Below, one piece after another: positions 7,402 through 18,695 of a stretch of 64,000 nt of DNA (its first letter is position 1; each line of letters opens with the position of its first letter). Source of the DNA: an uncultured Kordiimonas sp. (GTDB lineage Bacteria > Pseudomonadota > Alphaproteobacteria > Sphingomonadales > Kordiimonadaceae); NCBI GenBank assembly GCA_947500295.1, contig CANMRM010000005.1, positions 1 to 64,000 on the forward strand, in the 5' to 3' direction. The notes beneath the pieces are model-generated. The model did no database searches. It saw nothing but the letters and a program-made list of their open reading frames with translations, and had not been told where the DNA came from. Position numbers and translations under genes: made by a program.

Positions 7402-10400
7402 GTGGTTCAGGAACTTAAAAGATTCCGTCGCGCTGCTCTATTGGGTAGCACGGCAACACTCGTTGCGAGCTTCGCGCTCGGTGCCGGCGCTTATGCGCAA
7501 GATGCGGCTGCCGACGATGAAGAACTTGCAATCGAGGAAGTTGTGGTAACCGGTTCGCGTATCGTTCGCCGCGACATCGATGCACCAAGCCCGGTCACAG
7601 TGATCGGCGCGGTTGACATTCGCGATTCCGGTGAAACCGACGTATCAAAATTGTTGCGTGAAATTCCTTCACTCAACGGCTCATTGACAGCAACCGGCTC
7701 GGTAAACACCGGTTTTGCAAGTGACCTTAACGATGATGCCGGCGTAGGTCGTTTGAACCTGCGTAACCTTGGCACCAACCGGACACTGGTTCTGGTCAAT
7801 GGTCGTCGGCACGTTTCAGCGATCCAGGGTAGCGCGGACGTCGATACGACATCCATTCCTATCGCTCTGATCGAACGGGTTGAAACCACCACGGGTGGTG
7901 GCTCCTCTGTTTATGGTGCGGACGCCGTATCAGGCGTAATCAACTTCGTGATGAAACAAGACTTCGAAGGTCTGGACTACCGGGCACAATACTCGCTGTC
8001 TGATGAAGGCGATGCTGACAATGTCTTCGCTGCAATCACAGGCGGTGTGAACTTCGACGATGGTCGCGGTAACGCGGTTCTGAGCGTTGAATACACCCGT
8101 CAATCACGTGTGACACGCCGGGATCGGGCTTCAACCCGCAATGCTGATTTCTTCAGCCTTGTGGCAAACTCGCCTGAACTGACTGCAGCGTTCGGCTTTG
8201 ACCCTGATGCAGACAATGTCTTCATCCCGGATTTCCGCATCAACTTCTCCAGCGCCGACGGCATCATTGCTCTTTATGATTCTGCTGTTGGTGGTTCTGT
8301 GTTTGGCGGCGTTGTTGGTGGTCCTGCTGCTGGCGGCACGATCGCTGGTGAAGGCTCCATTCCGGGCGTTCCATCAGTACAGGTATTTAACGGCGGCACC
8401 TTGCGTGCATTTGACTTCGGCGTGATCTCGAACCCGTTCGAATCGTCAGGTGGTGACGGTATCGAATCCGTCAACCCGAACGCAGCCATCGTTCCTTACA
8501 TCGACCGTATCAATGTGAACGGCCTGTTCCGTTACGAACTGAACGACAGCATCGAGATGTATGCGGAAACCAAATATGTCCGCACGCAAACGTTCGACGC
8601 TGACGGCATTCCGTTCAACGATGATATTCCGATCGCACTCGATAACGCCTTTATTCCAGCGGCGCTTCAGGCACAGATTGATGCCGCTATCGCACAGGGT
8701 ATCACGCCAGAAATTACCATGAGCCGTGACATTCTGGACAGCGAAGTAATCGGTCAAACCTCTACCGACCGTACAACTCTTCGTCTTGTCGGTGGTTTCC
8801 GCGGCGAGTTTGAAAACGGCTGGCGCTGGGATGTGTCCTATAACTATGGTCGCACAGACATCGACTCCACGAACCACAATAGCCGCGTCGAGGATCGTTT
8901 CTTCGCAGGTGTTGACGCTGTCGTTGATCCTGCCACCGGCAACATCGTGTGTCGCTCTGACCTGGATGCAACCGCTTTGCCTCCCGGATCACCGTTCCCA
9001 TCAAACCGTCCGGGCTTCCTGACGTTTGATCCGGGCGACGGCCAGTGTATCCCGATCAATCTGTTTGGTCAGGATTCCATTACGGCTGAATCCGGTGCAT
9101 TTGCCTTTATCGATACGGCAGAAAACTCCGAAATCGAGCAGCGCCAGTTCCTGGCTACCTTGGCTGGTGACAGTGCTGACTTCTTCGAACTGCCAGCTGG
9201 TCCGGTTGATTTTGCGATCGGTTACGAGTATCGCCAAGAGAAGTCCAGCTTCACGCCTCCTGAACTGGAGCGTGCAGGACTGCTGTACAACACAGTTGGT
9301 GAAGCTCGCGACATTGTGTCAGGCACGTACGACGTGAACGAAATCTTCGGCGAGGTCAGCATTCCAGTTCTGGAAGATGTTGCTTTTGCTGAATCAGTTC
9401 GCGTGGATGGATCGTTCCGTTACACCGACCACAGCACTGCTGGTTCAATCGAGACCTATGGTGCAGCGCTTATCTGGCAGGTTGACTCGAACGTTCGCTT
9501 CCGCGGTGCCTATAACCGTGCGGTCCGTGCGCCGAACATCTTCGAGCTGTTCTCTCCTGCTCAGCCAGCGTTCATCGGTGTGACAGCTGATCCTTGTGCA
9601 CCACAGAACATCAACGCGGGTACATCGAACCGGGCTACGAACTGTGCTCAGTTTGTTGCGCCTGACTTTGATCCGGCTGACTTCCTGTCGGCTCGTGTTG
9701 CCGGTTCAACTGGTGGTAACCCTGGCCTGGCGCCTGAGACCGCTGACACCTACACCATTGGTGTCGTGATCACGCCTGAGTTCGCACCGGGTCTGACAAT
9801 CACCGCAGACTATTACAACATTGAGATCAAAGACGCGATTGACGCGCTCACCGGTCGCGAAGTTGCAGAGCTCTGTGTGGATCTGCCAACGATCAACAAC
9901 CCATTCTGTGCCGCTGTAACGCGTGACCCGAACAACGGTAACGCGATTTCAGACTTTGAATCGGGTAATGTGAACCTGGGTGCCTTCTCCACTGAAGGTA
10001 TCGACGTTGCGGTTAACTATGCGATGGATCTTGCGAACGTATTCGATGGTGATTACGGCACGCTTGACCAGACACTGACGGCAACACACGTGTTCAACAA
10101 TATTGAGTTCCCGGATCCACTGGACCCAGCCTTTGCCCTGCCGGATGAAGGTCAGCTCAATATTCCAACATGGATCCTGAACTACCAGGCGCGTTGGACA
10201 TACCGTGACTTCAGCCTGACATGGCAGACCCGCTACCAGAACAGCCAGCTGAACATCGGCATCAACAATGAAGACATTGCTGACAACCCGACGTTTGCTG
10301 ACCCGCTGAATTCTGGCGACGCGTTTGTGCATGATGTGTCGGCAACTTACCGGGTGAACGACTATGCCAACCTCACGTTTGGTATCAACAACCTGTCGAA

Positions 10401-10485
10401 CCGCAAGCCGTTCATCGGCTCGACGACACAGCCGGTTGACCCGATTGGTCGCACATTCTTCATGAGCATCCAGGGCAACTTCTAA
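7402..10485 (+). CDS. Large TonB-dependent outer membrane receptor, paralogue of the first
   Basis: 1027-residue receptor of the same type as the one at 3106. Signal peptide cleavage is near GAYA-QDA (residue 32), the TonB box/plug start is IEEVVVTGSRI, plug motifs are TLVLVNGRRH and YGADAVSGVINF, and the last residues are SIQGNF. The start is a GTG at 7402 with AAAGGA about 7 bases upstream; a TTG at 7312 would add 30 residues before the signal peptide and lacks a good site. Both paralogues share QDAAADDE just after the cleavage site and similar barrel segments (FxPGLTI, SGNPxL-like). Probably a related but different substrate. Terminated by the hairpin at 10515-10542. Confidence 0.94.
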   Translation: MVQELKRFRRAALLGSTATLVASFALGAGAYAQDAAADDEELAIEEVVVTGSRIVRRDIDAPSPVTVIGAVDIRDSGETDVSKLLREIPSLNGSLTATGSVNTGFASDLNDDAGVGRLNLRNLGTNRTLVLVNGRRHVSAIQGSADVDTTSIPIALIERVETTTGGGSSVYGADAVSGVINFVMKQDFEGLDYRAQYSLSDEGDADNVFAAITGGVNFDDGRGNAVLSVEYTRQSRVTRRDRASTRNADFFSLVANSPELTAAFGFDPDADNVFIPDFRINFSSADGIIALYDSAVGGSVFGGVVGGPAAGGTIAGEGSIPGVPSVQVFNGGTLRAFDFGVISNPFESSGGDGIESVNPNAAIVPYIDRINVNGLFRYELNDSIEMYAETKYVRTQTFDADGIPFNDDIPIALDNAFIPAALQAQIDAAIAQGITPEITMSRDILDSEVIGQTSTDRTTLRLVGGFRGEFENGWRWDVSYNYGRTDIDSTNHNSRVEDRFFAGVDAVVDPATGNIVCRSDLDATALPPGSPFPSNRPGFLTFDPGDGQCIPINLFGQDSITAESGAFAFIDTAENSEIEQRQFLATLAGDSADFFELPAGPVDFAIGYEYRQEKSSFTPPELERAGLLYNTVGEARDIVSGTYDVNEIFGEVSIPVLEDVAFAESVRVDGSFRYTDHSTAGSIETYGAALIWQVDSNVRFRGAYNRAVRAPNIFELFSPAQPAFIGVTADPCAPQNINAGTSNRATNCAQFVAPDFDPADFLSARVAGSTGGNPGLAPETADTYTIGVVITPEFAPGLTITADYYNIEIKDAIDALTGREVAELCVDLPTINNPFCAAVTRDPNNGNAISDFESGNVNLGAFSTEGIDVAVNYAMDLANVFDGDYGTLDQTLTATHVFNNIEFPDPLDPAFALPDEGQLNIPTWILNYQARWTYRDFSLTWQTRYQNSQLNIGINNEDIADNPTFADPLNSGDAFVHDVSATYRVNDYANLTFGINNLSNRKPFIGSTTQPVDPIGRTFFMSIQGNF

Positions 10486-10514
10486 GCCCAGGTCTCAAGA
10501 CCAGAAGACAATAA

Positions 10515-10542
10515 AAAAGCCGCGGTTCGCCGCGGCTTTTCC
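10515..10542. terminator. Bidirectional rho-independent terminator
   Basis: Stem AAGCCGCGG/CCGCGGCTT with a TTCG loop, flanked by six A residues on the left and four T residues on the right. It can serve both the receptor gene and the convergent clpB. Confidence 0.88.
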
Positions 10543-10563
10543 TTTTCTTAGACCTGTTCGGCC

Positions 10564-13152
10564 CTAGTGAACGACCGTTTGTTCCATAAAGAGCCCGTCT
10601 TCGCCCGCATCAAACATCACGTTGTCCCCGGACTTGACCTCTCCGGCCAGCAGCTTTTCAGCCAATACATCCTGTACGGTGCGCTGGATTGTGCGCTTCA
10701 AGGGCCGCGCACCATACACCGGGTCATAGCCTGCCTCCGCCAGCCAATCACGAGCCTCAGGGGTCAAGTCTATATTGATCTTGCGCTCGGCAAGCAGCTT
10801 TTGCAGCCGTTCCATTTGGATGTCCACAATCCCTGTCATATGACCGCGCGCCAGCCTGTGGAACAGGATAATTTCGTCAAGTCGGTTCAGGAACTCAGGC
10901 CGGAACGCTGCCTTGACTACGTCCATCACAGGGTTGCGCACACTTTCCACATCTGCTTCATCATCAAGCTCTGCGATCAGATGCGAACCCAGGTTCGATG
11001 TCAAAATGATCAGGGTGTTTGAAAAATCAACCGTCCTGCCCTGCCCGTCCGTCAATCGGCCGTCGTCGAGCACCTGCAGCAACACATTGAAAACATCACT
11101 GTGCGCTTTCTCGACTTCGTCAAACAGGATCACCTGATACGGTCGCCTGCGCACTGCTTCCGTCAACACGCCACCTTCTTCGTAACCGACGTAACCCGGG
11201 GGCGCTCCAATAAGCCGCGCAACCGCATGCTTTTCCATAAACTCCGACATATCGATACGCACCATTGCTGTGTCGTCGTTGAAGAGGAACGACGCCAGGG
11301 CTTTGGTTAGCTCCGTCTTGCCAACCCCTGTTGGCCCCAGGAACAAAAAGCTTCCCAAGGGTCGGTTAGGGTCCTGCAGCCCGGCGCGTGCACGCCGCAC
11401 GGATTTGGAAACCGCTTCAAGCGCTTCCTGCTGTCCAATCACACGTTTGCCCAGTGCGTCTTCCATGCGCAGGAGCTTGTCGCGTTCGCCTTCAAGCATC
11501 CGGTCCACCGGCACACCGGTCCAGCGTGAAACAACAGCAGCGATATCCTGATCCGTCACTTCCTCCCGCAAAAGGGTGTCACCTGCGTCACCCTCTGATG
11601 CGGCTGCAAGCTTCAACTCAAGCTCGGGAATAACACCGTGCTGCAGCTCTCCGGCGCGGGCAAAATCACCAGCGCGTTCCGCTTGCTCCAGCTCCATCCG
11701 GGCACGGTCCAGTGCTTCGATTGAGGTTTTCTCGCCCGCGATGCGTTCCCGCTCGCTTTGCCAGCGGGCCGTTAGCTCCGCGGCACTTTGCTCCAGGTCC
11801 GCCAGCTCCTTTTCAAGGTCCTTGAGCCTTGCTTTGGAGCCCTCGTCCTTTTCCTTCTTCAGGGCTTCACGCTCAATCTTCAACTGGATGATCCGGCGAT
11901 CAAGCTCGTCGATTTCCTCTGGCTTGCTTTCCGTTTCCATCCGCAGTCGGCTGGCAGCCTCATCCATCAGGTCAATGGCTTTATCCGGTAAAAACCGGTC
12001 CGTAATATAGCGATTGGATAATGTTGCCGCTGAAACAAGTGCATTGTCCGTGATGCGAACCCCGTGGTGCACTTCGTATTTTTCCTTCAGCCCCCGCAAG
12101 ATAGAGATGGTGTCCTCTACCGTTGGCTCCAGGACCATCACGGGCTGGAACCGTCGCTCAAGCGCCGCATCCTTTTCAACATGCTTGCGGTATTCATTCA
12201 GCGTGGTTGCACCAATGCAGTGCAGCTCGCCGCGCGCCAATGCCGGTTTCAAAAGGTTGGAAGCATCCATGGCGCCTTCTGTTTTACCGGCACCCACCAG
12301 CGTGTGCATTTCATCGATAAACAGGATCACGTCGCCCCCTCCGTGCGCCACTTCCTGCAGCACGCCTTTCAGGCGTTCCTCAAACTCGCCGCGGTATTTG
12401 GCGCCAGCAACCAGCGCGCCCATATCAAGCGACATGATGCGTTTGGTCTTCAGGCTATCAGGAACGTCCCCGTTTGCGATCCGAAGCGCCAGGCCCTCAG
12501 CGATGGCGGTTTTACCCACACCGGGCTCACCGATCAGAACCGGGTTGTTTTTTGTCCGACGGGACAAAACCTGCACGGTACGCCGGATTTCTTCATCGCG
12601 GCCAATAACCGGGTCAAGCTTGCCTTCACGCGCGCGCTCTGTCAGGTCCTGAGCAAACCGATTAAGGGCATCATACGAATCCTCGGCCGAGGACGTGTTC
12701 GCGGAACGCCCTTTGCGTACCTCATTGATAGCTTTGTTCAAGCCATCTGCTGTTGCGCCCGCCTTTTTGAGGATATCGCCTGCACGACACTTGGGCGTCA
12801 GCAGGTATGCCAGCAGCAGGCGTTCAGCGGTGACAAATTTATCACCGGCCTTGTCGGAAATTTCTTCGGCTTTGGCGAACAGTTGCGCTGTCAGTGGGTC
12901 AAGATGAAGCTGCCCAGCACCAGATCCCTCTACTTTCGGCATCTTGCCAAGCTCGGCTTCCACGTCAGCCAGAGCCCGAGCCGGATCAGCAGCAGAAGCC
13001 TTCAACAGGTTTGCAGCCAAACCTTCCTTATCATCCAGCTGCACCTTCAACAGATGTTCGGGCGAAAATCGCTGATGGTTTTCGCGAAGAGCGAGTGCCT
13101 GTGCAGATTGAATGAAACCGCGACTGCGGTCAGTAAATCTCTCAATATTCAT
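10564..13152 (-). CDS. clpB: ATP-dependent disaggregase ClpB (Hsp100)
   Basis: 862 residues, the usual ClpB length. ClpB threads proteins out of aggregates together with DnaK. Visible parts in order: N-terminal Clp repeats (EHLLKV, LLLAYLL), first AAA+ domain with Walker A GEPGVGKT and arm [13 protein letters not shown], the long coiled-coil middle domain (about residues 410-525, Lys/Glu-rich), second AAA+ domain with [10 protein letters not shown] and the substrate pore motif [10 protein letters not shown]. No IGL/F ClpP-docking loop was seen, in line with a disaggregase rather than a protease subunit. A sigma-32-like promoter lies about 95 bases upstream. Confidence 0.97.
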   Translation of the reverse strand: MNIERFTDRSRGFIQSAQALALRENHQRFSPEHLLKVQLDDKEGLAANLLKASAADPARALADVEAELGKMPKVEGSGAGQLHLDPLTAQLFAKAEEISDKAGDKFVTAERLLLAYLLTPKCRAGDILKKAGATADGLNKAINEVRKGRSANTSSAEDSYDALNRFAQDLTERAREGKLDPVIGRDEEIRRTVQVLSRRTKNNPVLIGEPGVGKTAIAEGLALRIANGDVPDSLKTKRIMSLDMGALVAGAKYRGEFEERLKGVLQEVAHGGGDVILFIDEMHTLVGAGKTEGAMDASNLLKPALARGELHCIGATTLNEYRKHVEKDAALERRFQPVMVLEPTVEDTISILRGLKEKYEVHHGVRITDNALVSAATLSNRYITDRFLPDKAIDLMDEAASRLRMETESKPEEIDELDRRIIQLKIEREALKKEKDEGSKARLKDLEKELADLEQSAAELTARWQSERERIAGEKTSIEALDRARMELEQAERAGDFARAGELQHGVIPELELKLAAASEGDAGDTLLREEVTDQDIAAVVSRWTGVPVDRMLEGERDKLLRMEDALGKRVIGQQEALEAVSKSVRRARAGLQDPNRPLGSFLFLGPTGVGKTELTKALASFLFNDDTAMVRIDMSEFMEKHAVARLIGAPPGYVGYEEGGVLTEAVRRRPYQVILFDEVEKAHSDVFNVLLQVLDDGRLTDGQGRTVDFSNTLIILTSNLGSHLIAELDDEADVESVRNPVMDVVKAAFRPEFLNRLDEIILFHRLARGHMTGIVDIQMERLQKLLAERKINIDLTPEARDWLAEAGYDPVYGARPLKRTIQRTVQDVLAEKLLAGEVKSGDNVMFDAGEDGLFMEQTVVH

Positions 13153-13214
13153 GTGTCATCAACCCCATGATATGACGTGCCCCAATGGTGGCGGCATGTC
13201 GGTAAACATTACTC

Positions 13215-13239
13215 GAAGCGCCCCGATTGGGCACGCTTC
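13215..13239 (-). other. Hairpin in the clpB leader
   Basis: GAAGCG (13215-13220) pairs with CGCTTC (13234-13239), and inner CCC/GGG pairs leave an AATC-type loop. It lies between the heat-shock-like promoter and the clpB start codon, so it is in the 5' untranslated RNA; it does not cover the start codon. Confidence 0.4.
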
Positions 13240-13244
13240 ATGAG

Positions 13245-13276
13245 ATACATGTAATCATGAAGACCAAATTCTCAAG
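13245..13276 (-). promoter_or_regulatory. Sigma-32-like heat-shock promoter of clpB
   Basis: On the minus strand CTTGAG (13276-13271) is followed after about 17 bases by TACATGTAT (13253-13245). The -35 matches the alphaproteobacterial heat-shock consensus CTTGA; the -10 is weaker. Its position upstream of clpB supports it. Confidence 0.5.
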
Positions 13277-13356
13277 GGGTGACAAAATTTGACAAAATGT
13301 CGCTGCTGCAGGGGTTTACATCCTGTGTTTACAGGCCAGTCCACCGCCGCAAACAC

Positions 13357-13383
13357 AAAAAGCACCCGAAAAAGGTGCTTTTC
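13357..13383 (-). terminator. Rho-independent terminator of the DUF4167 gene
   Basis: On the minus strand AAAAGCACC and GGTGCTTTTT form a stem around a TTTTTC-type loop, with a T run at the end. It is the first clear terminator after the long minus-strand gene run. Confidence 0.75.
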
Positions 13384-13412
13384 ACAAAGGTTTAAGCGCA
13401 TCCCACAGGATA

Positions 13413-13994
13413 CTATTCGGCGACAGCAACCACTACTTCAGGTGCTTCTGCATCGGCCGCTGGCTCGGGCTTTTTGCGAGGTGCCCGACGCTTTCTTGGC
13501 GGTTTGGGCTGTTCGTCCCCGAGATTAAGCTCGGGATGAACCTCCGCCGGTTGCGCATCCGAGTCCTGTTTGGCGCCATTTACAGGCGCCTCAGATGTAT
13601 CTGAGGACTCCACGGGAGCATTCTTCTCGTTTGCACCATCGCCTGTTTCCGGAGCGGCCGACGACGCCTGCTGTGGCTGATCATCCTGCGGGCCTCTGCC
13701 ACGGCGGCGGCGGCGCGAATCATTGCGCCCACCATCGCCTTCATTCTGCGATGCGCCCGCTCTCTCGTTCACGATGCGATAATAGTGATCAGCAAACTGA
13801 AAATAATATTCAGCCTGCGTCCGGTCACCAGCTTGCAAAGCTTCTCGAGCCTGATTTTTGTATTTTTCAACAAGTTGCTTCGGGTTACCCCGAATTTTTT
13901 GTTCCGACCGATTTCCCGGTCCGCCTGGTTTTCCGCCCTGGCGGGAGGAAGGTCTGCCACGCTGTTTGTTACGCGCGTTCTGAGCCTGTTTCAT
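13413..13994 (-). CDS. DUF4167 domain protein
   Basis: 193 residues. The N-terminus is basic and Gly/Arg/Gln-rich, followed by the DUF4167 core with the signature of repeated helices (KYKNQAREALQAGDRTQAEY, about 44-63, then YFQFADHYYRIV). The C-terminal half is acidic and low-complexity and ends in a Lys/Arg/Pro patch (PPRKRRAPRKK). The composition suggests nucleic-acid or ribosome association, but no activity is known to me. The family is typical of alphaproteobacteria and usually follows prfA-prmC, as here (189 bp downstream of prmC). Confidence 0.85.
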   Translation of the reverse strand: MKQAQNARNKQRGRPSSRQGGKPGGPGNRSEQKIRGNPKQLVEKYKNQAREALQAGDRTQAEYYFQFADHYYRIVNERAGASQNEGDGGRNDSRRRRRGRGPQDDQPQQASSAAPETGDGANEKNAPVESSDTSEAPVNGAKQDSDAQPAEVHPELNLGDEQPKPPRKRRAPRKKPEPAADAEAPEVVVAVAE

Positions 13995-14183
13995 GCTTTG
14001 TCATTACCAACAATGAAAAGAAGTCTATTAATTATGGCACGTTTCCCTGCCACTGTTCCGAGATCGCTAAACGACTTTGTTCGGAGTTCCCAACTCAACG
14101 GGCCATCTGGCGCCTTTCTTCCTGTTGGGCTAAAACCAGCCTAGCGACTAATGAAAGCCATTCCAAGCCCCAAATCCGAATTC

Positions 14184-15044
14184 TCAGGCTTTTTTACCGA
14201 TAACCACTCGATCGACACCGGCAAGATCGCGCCGAACACCTGCAAGCTCAAGCCCCGCAGCGGCAAAAAGTGCGCTCACATCATCGGCTTGACCCATACC
14301 AACTTCAACCGCAAGTATGCCACCAGCCGCAAGCCACTTGGGCGAATCGCTGGCTATTATGCGATAACAATCCAGCCCATCCGGGCCACCCATCAGCGCC
14401 GATTTTGGCTCAAAATCCCGCACGTCACGCATCAGTGCATCGATCGTATCGTTCTCGATGTAAGGGGGATTGGAAACAATCAAATCGAAATGGCTGCCAT
14501 CTGGCACCGCTTTAAACCAGTCGCTTTGCATGAATTGAGCCCGCCCTTCCAGTTCATGTCTATGCGCGTTTTTGCGTGCAACAATCAGTGCCTCTTCAGA
14601 GACATCGACACCAATCCCTTTTGCATTTGGAAGTTCATGCAACAGACTGAGCATAATGCAGCCCGATCCCGTCCCGAGGTCAAGAATTTCCGGAGCTTCA
14701 ACCCCGTGAAGATACTCCAACCCGGCAGACACGAGTGTTTCGGTGTCAGGGCGCGGAACAAGCGTGTGATTATTTACCTGGAAAGTCAGAGACCAGAAGT
14801 CCTGCTCCCCTGTAATATAAGCAACGGGCCTACCGGTCAGCCGGTCGGCGAGATATCGGTCAAACTGGCGCAGCTCACCGTCCGAGAGTTGAGTGTCAAC
14901 CAAAGGCAACCTTGCCGGCTCAATCTGCAGTATATGGCACAGGAGAATTTCCGCGTCCCGGCGCGCCGTACCATTGCCAGCTTGTGCAAGACGCTGCTCA
15001 CCACGCCTGACAATGTCCAGAGCACTCGATTTTGCCGATGTCAA
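14184..15044 (-). CDS. prmC: Release factor glutamine methyltransferase PrmC
   Basis: 286 residues. It transfers a methyl group from S-adenosylmethionine to the Gln of the GGQ motif in release factors 1 and 2. The N-terminal helical domain contains [12 protein letters not shown]; the Rossmann domain has motif [10 protein letters not shown] and the catalytic NPPY motif (SNPPYIEND). The start is a TTG at 15044 that overlaps the last codon and stop of prfA (TTGA), with no in-frame ATG nearby, so translation is probably coupled to that of its own substrate. Confidence 0.95.
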   Translation of the reverse strand: MTSAKSSALDIVRRGEQRLAQAGNGTARRDAEILLCHILQIEPARLPLVDTQLSDGELRQFDRYLADRLTGRPVAYITGEQDFWSLTFQVNNHTLVPRPDTETLVSAGLEYLHGVEAPEILDLGTGSGCIMLSLLHELPNAKGIGVDVSEEALIVARKNAHRHELEGRAQFMQSDWFKAVPDGSHFDLIVSNPPYIENDTIDALMRDVRDFEPKSALMGGPDGLDCYRIIASDSPKWLAAGGILAVEVGMGQADDVSALFAAAGLELAGVRRDLAGVDRVVIGKKA

Positions 15045-16120
15045 AAGCCTGCTTCCATCGCCGACAGTTTCACAGCCTGATCTTCAGCGATCAGGTTGTC
15101 GATAACCTCGGTGAGGCCTTCACCAGCCAGAACCTGGTCGAGCTTATGGAGGGTCAGGCCAATCCGGTGGTCTGTTACGCGTCCTTGCGGAAAATTGTAG
15201 GTGCGAATGCGCTCCGACCGGTCACCCGAGCCAACCTGCGCCTTCCGGTCTTCAGAACGTTCCGCCGCCACCTTATCGCGCTCAAGTTCAAAAAGCTTCG
15301 CATGCATGATTTTCCATGCTTTTTCGCGGTTCTTATGCTGCGATTTCTCGCTCTGAACCACCATGATGCCGGTCGGTATATGCGTAATGCGAACAGCGGA
15401 ATCGGTCGTGTTCACATGCTGCCCACCCGAGCCAGACGCTCGCATGGTATCAACACGGAAGTCTTCTGTTTTGATGTCCAGATCCACCTCAGCCGCTTCC
15501 GGCAACACGGCAACTGTCGCAGCGCTGGTGTGAATGCGGCCGCCGGATTCGGTTGTTGGCACACGCTGTACCCGGTGCACACCGGATTCAAACTTCATTT
15601 TGGCAAACACACCTTTGCCGGAAACATTGGCAACAACTTCCTTGAAGCCACCAACGTCAGACGGGGACCCGGAAATCATCTCCACTTTCCAGCCCTGGCT
15701 TTCGGCATACTTTTCGTACATGCGAAATAGATCGCCGGCGAACAGGGCGGCTTCGTCACCGCCGGTGCCTGCACGGATTTCGAGAATCGCAGAACGCTCA
15801 TCCGCCACATCCTTGGGCAGCAACTGGATGGAGAGCGCCCTTTCCATCTTCGGGAGCTTTTCCTTAAGGTCCAGAAACTCTTCCTGAGCCAGCTCTTTCA
15901 TCTCGGGGTCATCACCGGACGCCATCATTTCCGCGAGGTCTGCTATTTCAACACGCCCGGCTTTCAGCTCATTGGCGGCGTCAACAACCGGCCCAAGGTC
16001 AGCATATTCCTTGCTGAGCTGGACAAATTCTTCGTTGGAAAACTGATCCGGCGTGCCAAGAGAGTGGGCCAGATAGTCATACCGTTCCAGCAGTTGTTCA
16101 ATCCGCTCGTCCGTGATCAC
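15041..16120 (-). CDS. prfA: Peptide chain release factor 1
   Basis: 359 residues, the normal RF1 length. It reads UAA and UAG stop codons and triggers peptide release. The GGQ motif is in [13 protein letters not shown]. The stop-codon recognition tripeptide, PAT in E. coli, reads PTT here ([15 protein letters not shown]), still fitting PxT. The start is GTG 16120, which overlaps the hisS stop (GTGA), with GGTGGAG upstream; an ATG 24 bases earlier would overlap hisS in another frame. It is tightly linked to hisS upstream and prmC downstream. Confidence 0.96.
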   Translation of the reverse strand: MITDERIEQLLERYDYLAHSLGTPDQFSNEEFVQLSKEYADLGPVVDAANELKAGRVEIADLAEMMASGDDPEMKELAQEEFLDLKEKLPKMERALSIQLLPKDVADERSAILEIRAGTGGDEAALFAGDLFRMYEKYAESQGWKVEMISGSPSDVGGFKEVVANVSGKGVFAKMKFESGVHRVQRVPTTESGGRIHTSAATVAVLPEAAEVDLDIKTEDFRVDTMRASGSGGQHVNTTDSAVRITHIPTGIMVVQSEKSQHKNREKAWKIMHAKLFELERDKVAAERSEDRKAQVGSGDRSERIRTYNFPQGRVTDHRIGLTLHKLDQVLAGEGLTEVIDNLIAEDQAVKLSAMEAGF

Positions 16121-17394
16121 CGGGCATCTCCACCCATGTTGCAAACGGTTTCTGCCAGGTCCGGGAACGCCACATCTGACTGCGTGCCGGCATCCAGGTC
16201 TTTCACGGCGGCAAGACCGCTTTCCAGCTCGTTATCACCAACGATCACAGCAAACCTGGCCCCGGCCCTGTTCGCCCTGTTCAGGCGTTTTTTCAAGTTG
16301 CCTGACCGGTCGGAGATGACGTTCGCACCCGCTGATCGAAGCTCTTCTGCAAGCTCAAAGGCTTTCCGGGTTGCCGCTTCGCCCATGGGCATGAGCATAA
16401 CGGGCCGAGCTGGCACATGCCCGGCCGCAGAAAGCATGGCGAGGCGCTCTATGCCGCCTGCCCAGCCAACACCGGGTGTCGGCGGGCCGCCAAGCTGCTC
16501 AATGAGACCATCGTAGCGGCCGCCGGCAAGCACCGTGCCCTGAGCACCAAGTTCGCTTGTTATGAACTCAAAAGCTGTATGGCAATAATAGTCCATACCC
16601 CGCACCAGCTTCTCGTCATGAACGTAAGGGATACCGATTGCATCCAATCCTGCCTTCACCGTGTCAAAAAACTGTTTTGAGGCTTCGTTCATTGAAGCCG
16701 ACATGGGCGGCGCACCCGCGACAATTTCACGGTCTCCCTCGTCCTTGCTGTCAAGAATGCGCAAGGGGTTTGTCTCGAGCCTGCGCAAGCTGTCCTCGGA
16801 CAGCCTGTCTTTATGGCTCGAAAGATAGGCAACCAGATCTGCGCGGTAAGCTGCGCGACTTTCCTGATCACCAAGCGAATTCAGGTGCAAAACAATTTTG
16901 TCGCCAAGACCAAGTTCGTTGAGAAGACGCCAGGCCATGGCAATGATATCCACATCGGCCTCAGGGTTATCCTGGCCCAGAAGTTCCGCATTGATCTGAT
17001 GGAATTGGCGGTAGCGTCCTTTCTGTGGCCGCTCGCGCCGAAATGCCGGCCCCCAACTCATGAACCGGCATGGCAGATTTTGCTGCATGCCGTTAGAGAT
17101 AAAGGCCCTGCATATGCCGGCTGTGAATTCAGGCCGCAGGGTAAGCTCTTCCGGCTCTTTGTCGCCAGCCTCACGGGCCGAGCTTTCAAAGCTGTACATT
17201 TCTTTTGAGACAATGTCAGACGTTTCTCCAAGCGGACGCTTGTACACCTCTGTAAATTCGAAAATTGGCGTTGCCAATTCTTCAAATCCGTAAGACGACG
17301 CGACCCGCTGGAAAGCATCAACCACCGCTCGCATGTTGCGGGCTTCTTCGCCATATATGTCGCGCGTGCCCCGCGCTGGTTGCAGTTTGGACAC
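16117..17394 (-). CDS. hisS: Histidyl-tRNA synthetase
   Basis: 425 residues, class II aminoacyl-tRNA synthetase charging tRNA-His. It starts [12 protein letters not shown], as family members do. Visible motifs: motif 2 [16 protein letters not shown], histidine-A motif [15 protein letters not shown], and AGGRYDGLI. The C-terminal anticodon-binding domain follows (VMLMPMGE onward). It lies 21 bases downstream of ispG and overlaps prfA by 4 bases. Confidence 0.97.
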   Translation of the reverse strand: MSKLQPARGTRDIYGEEARNMRAVVDAFQRVASSYGFEELATPIFEFTEVYKRPLGETSDIVSKEMYSFESSAREAGDKEPEELTLRPEFTAGICRAFISNGMQQNLPCRFMSWGPAFRRERPQKGRYRQFHQINAELLGQDNPEADVDIIAMAWRLLNELGLGDKIVLHLNSLGDQESRAAYRADLVAYLSSHKDRLSEDSLRRLETNPLRILDSKDEGDREIVAGAPPMSASMNEASKQFFDTVKAGLDAIGIPYVHDEKLVRGMDYYCHTAFEFITSELGAQGTVLAGGRYDGLIEQLGGPPTPGVGWAGGIERLAMLSAAGHVPARPVMLMPMGEAATRKAFELAEELRSAGANVISDRSGNLKKRLNRANRAGARFAVIVGDNELESGLAAVKDLDAGTQSDVAFPDLAETVCNMGGDAR

Positions 17395-17415
17395 TGATGG
17401 ATTCCTTCGAATTCG

Positions 17416-18549
17416 CTAACTGGCGGCTTTGATATCTTCGCCTGAATTTGCTGCCTCGGCATCCAGTTCGGCCGCCTTGGCTTCCACAAGCTCAACGATA
17501 TGGTCCACGAGCTTGTCGTCATCAATTTTGTGATCGGTCACGCCGGAAAGATAGACCATATGGTTGCCGTTGCCGCCGCCAGTGAGGCCGATATCCGTCT
17601 CGCGGGCTTCACCCGGTCCGTTCACCACACAGCCAATGATCGACAGGCTCATCGGCGTATGAATATGGGCAAGGCGCTCTTCAAGAGTTTCAACTGTTTT
17701 GATCACAGGGAAAGCCTGCCGCGCACAAGACGGACAGGACACGATACGCACACCGCGGTGACGCAAGCCCAACGACTTGAGAATTTCAAAACCGACCTTC
17801 ACCTCTTCAACGGGATCAGCCGATAGCGAGACCCGCACCGTATCCCCAATGCCCGCCCACAATAGCGAACCGATACCAATCGACGATTTCACAGTGCCAC
17901 CGGTCAGGCCACCGGCTTCGGTTATACCCAGATGCAACGGATAGTCGCAGGCATCCGCGAGCCCGTGATACGCGGCGACCGCCAGAAATACATCCGATGC
18001 CTTTACGCTGATCTTGAAGTCAAAGAAGTCATTGTCTTCGAGGAGCTTTGCATGCTCCAGCGCACTTTCAACAAGCGCTTCGGGGCATGGTTCCGCATAT
18101 TTTTCCAACAGGTGTTTTTCCAGCGAACCTGCGTTGACGCCGATGCGCATCGAGCAGCCGTTTGCCTTGGCCGCGCGCACCACCTCCTTAACCCGTTCAG
18201 ACGATCCGATGTTGCCTGGGTTAATGCGCAGGCAGGCCGCACCCGCATCAGCGGCCTCAAGCGCGCGCTTGTAATGGAAGTGAATATCCGCAACCACAGG
18301 CACACCGGCCTCACGGCAAATCTCCGGCATCGCAGCCGTAGAGGCTTCGTCCGGACAGGATACCCGCACAATATCCGCGCCTGCTTCAGACGCCGCATGC
18401 ACCTGCCTGATGGTGGCTGCAGCATCCGATGTCAGCGTGTTGGTCATGGTTTGCACGCTGATAGGAGCGTCACCGCCGACGGGCACCGTGCCCACCATAA
18501 TCTGACGGGATTTGCGCCTGATGACATCACGCCATGGACGAATACTCAT
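17416..18549 (-). CDS. ispG: 4-hydroxy-3-methylbut-2-en-1-yl diphosphate synthase (IspG/GcpE)
   Basis: 377 residues. Iron-sulfur enzyme that converts MEcPP to HMBPP in the MEP isoprenoid pathway. TIM-barrel start [17 protein letters not shown], and the three cluster cysteines are present: CPSC (in [10 protein letters not shown]) and the later Cys in [12 protein letters not shown], with its conserved Glu. ATG 18549 is chosen because of AGCAGGA upstream and because it gives the usual N-terminus; an in-frame start at 18597 would add 16 poorly conserved residues. Confidence 0.96.
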   Translation of the reverse strand: MSIRPWRDVIRRKSRQIMVGTVPVGGDAPISVQTMTNTLTSDAAATIRQVHAASEAGADIVRVSCPDEASTAAMPEICREAGVPVVADIHFHYKRALEAADAGAACLRINPGNIGSSERVKEVVRAAKANGCSMRIGVNAGSLEKHLLEKYAEPCPEALVESALEHAKLLEDNDFFDFKISVKASDVFLAVAAYHGLADACDYPLHLGITEAGGLTGGTVKSSIGIGSLLWAGIGDTVRVSLSADPVEEVKVGFEILKSLGLRHRGVRIVSCPSCARQAFPVIKTVETLEERLAHIHTPMSLSIIGCVVNGPGEARETDIGLTGGGNGNHMVYLSGVTDHKIDDDKLVDHIVELVEAKAAELDAEAANSGEDIKAAS

Positions 18550-18695
18550 GTCCTGCTCTGCCTTTGTTTGCTGCTTACAGCCGGGCCCATTGCCCATTTT
18601 CAGGCCTTATACATGAGTGTTTCCGTCAGGAAAAGCAAAGAAGTGTCGCACAGGCGCGGGCCGCGCCGTTCAGAACATGAAAAAAGCTGGGGTTT

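Noticed and set aside
12064-13170. 368-codon open frame antisense to clpB
   Set aside because: It lies wholly opposite a well-conserved gene and reads as shadow sequence with no known motif.
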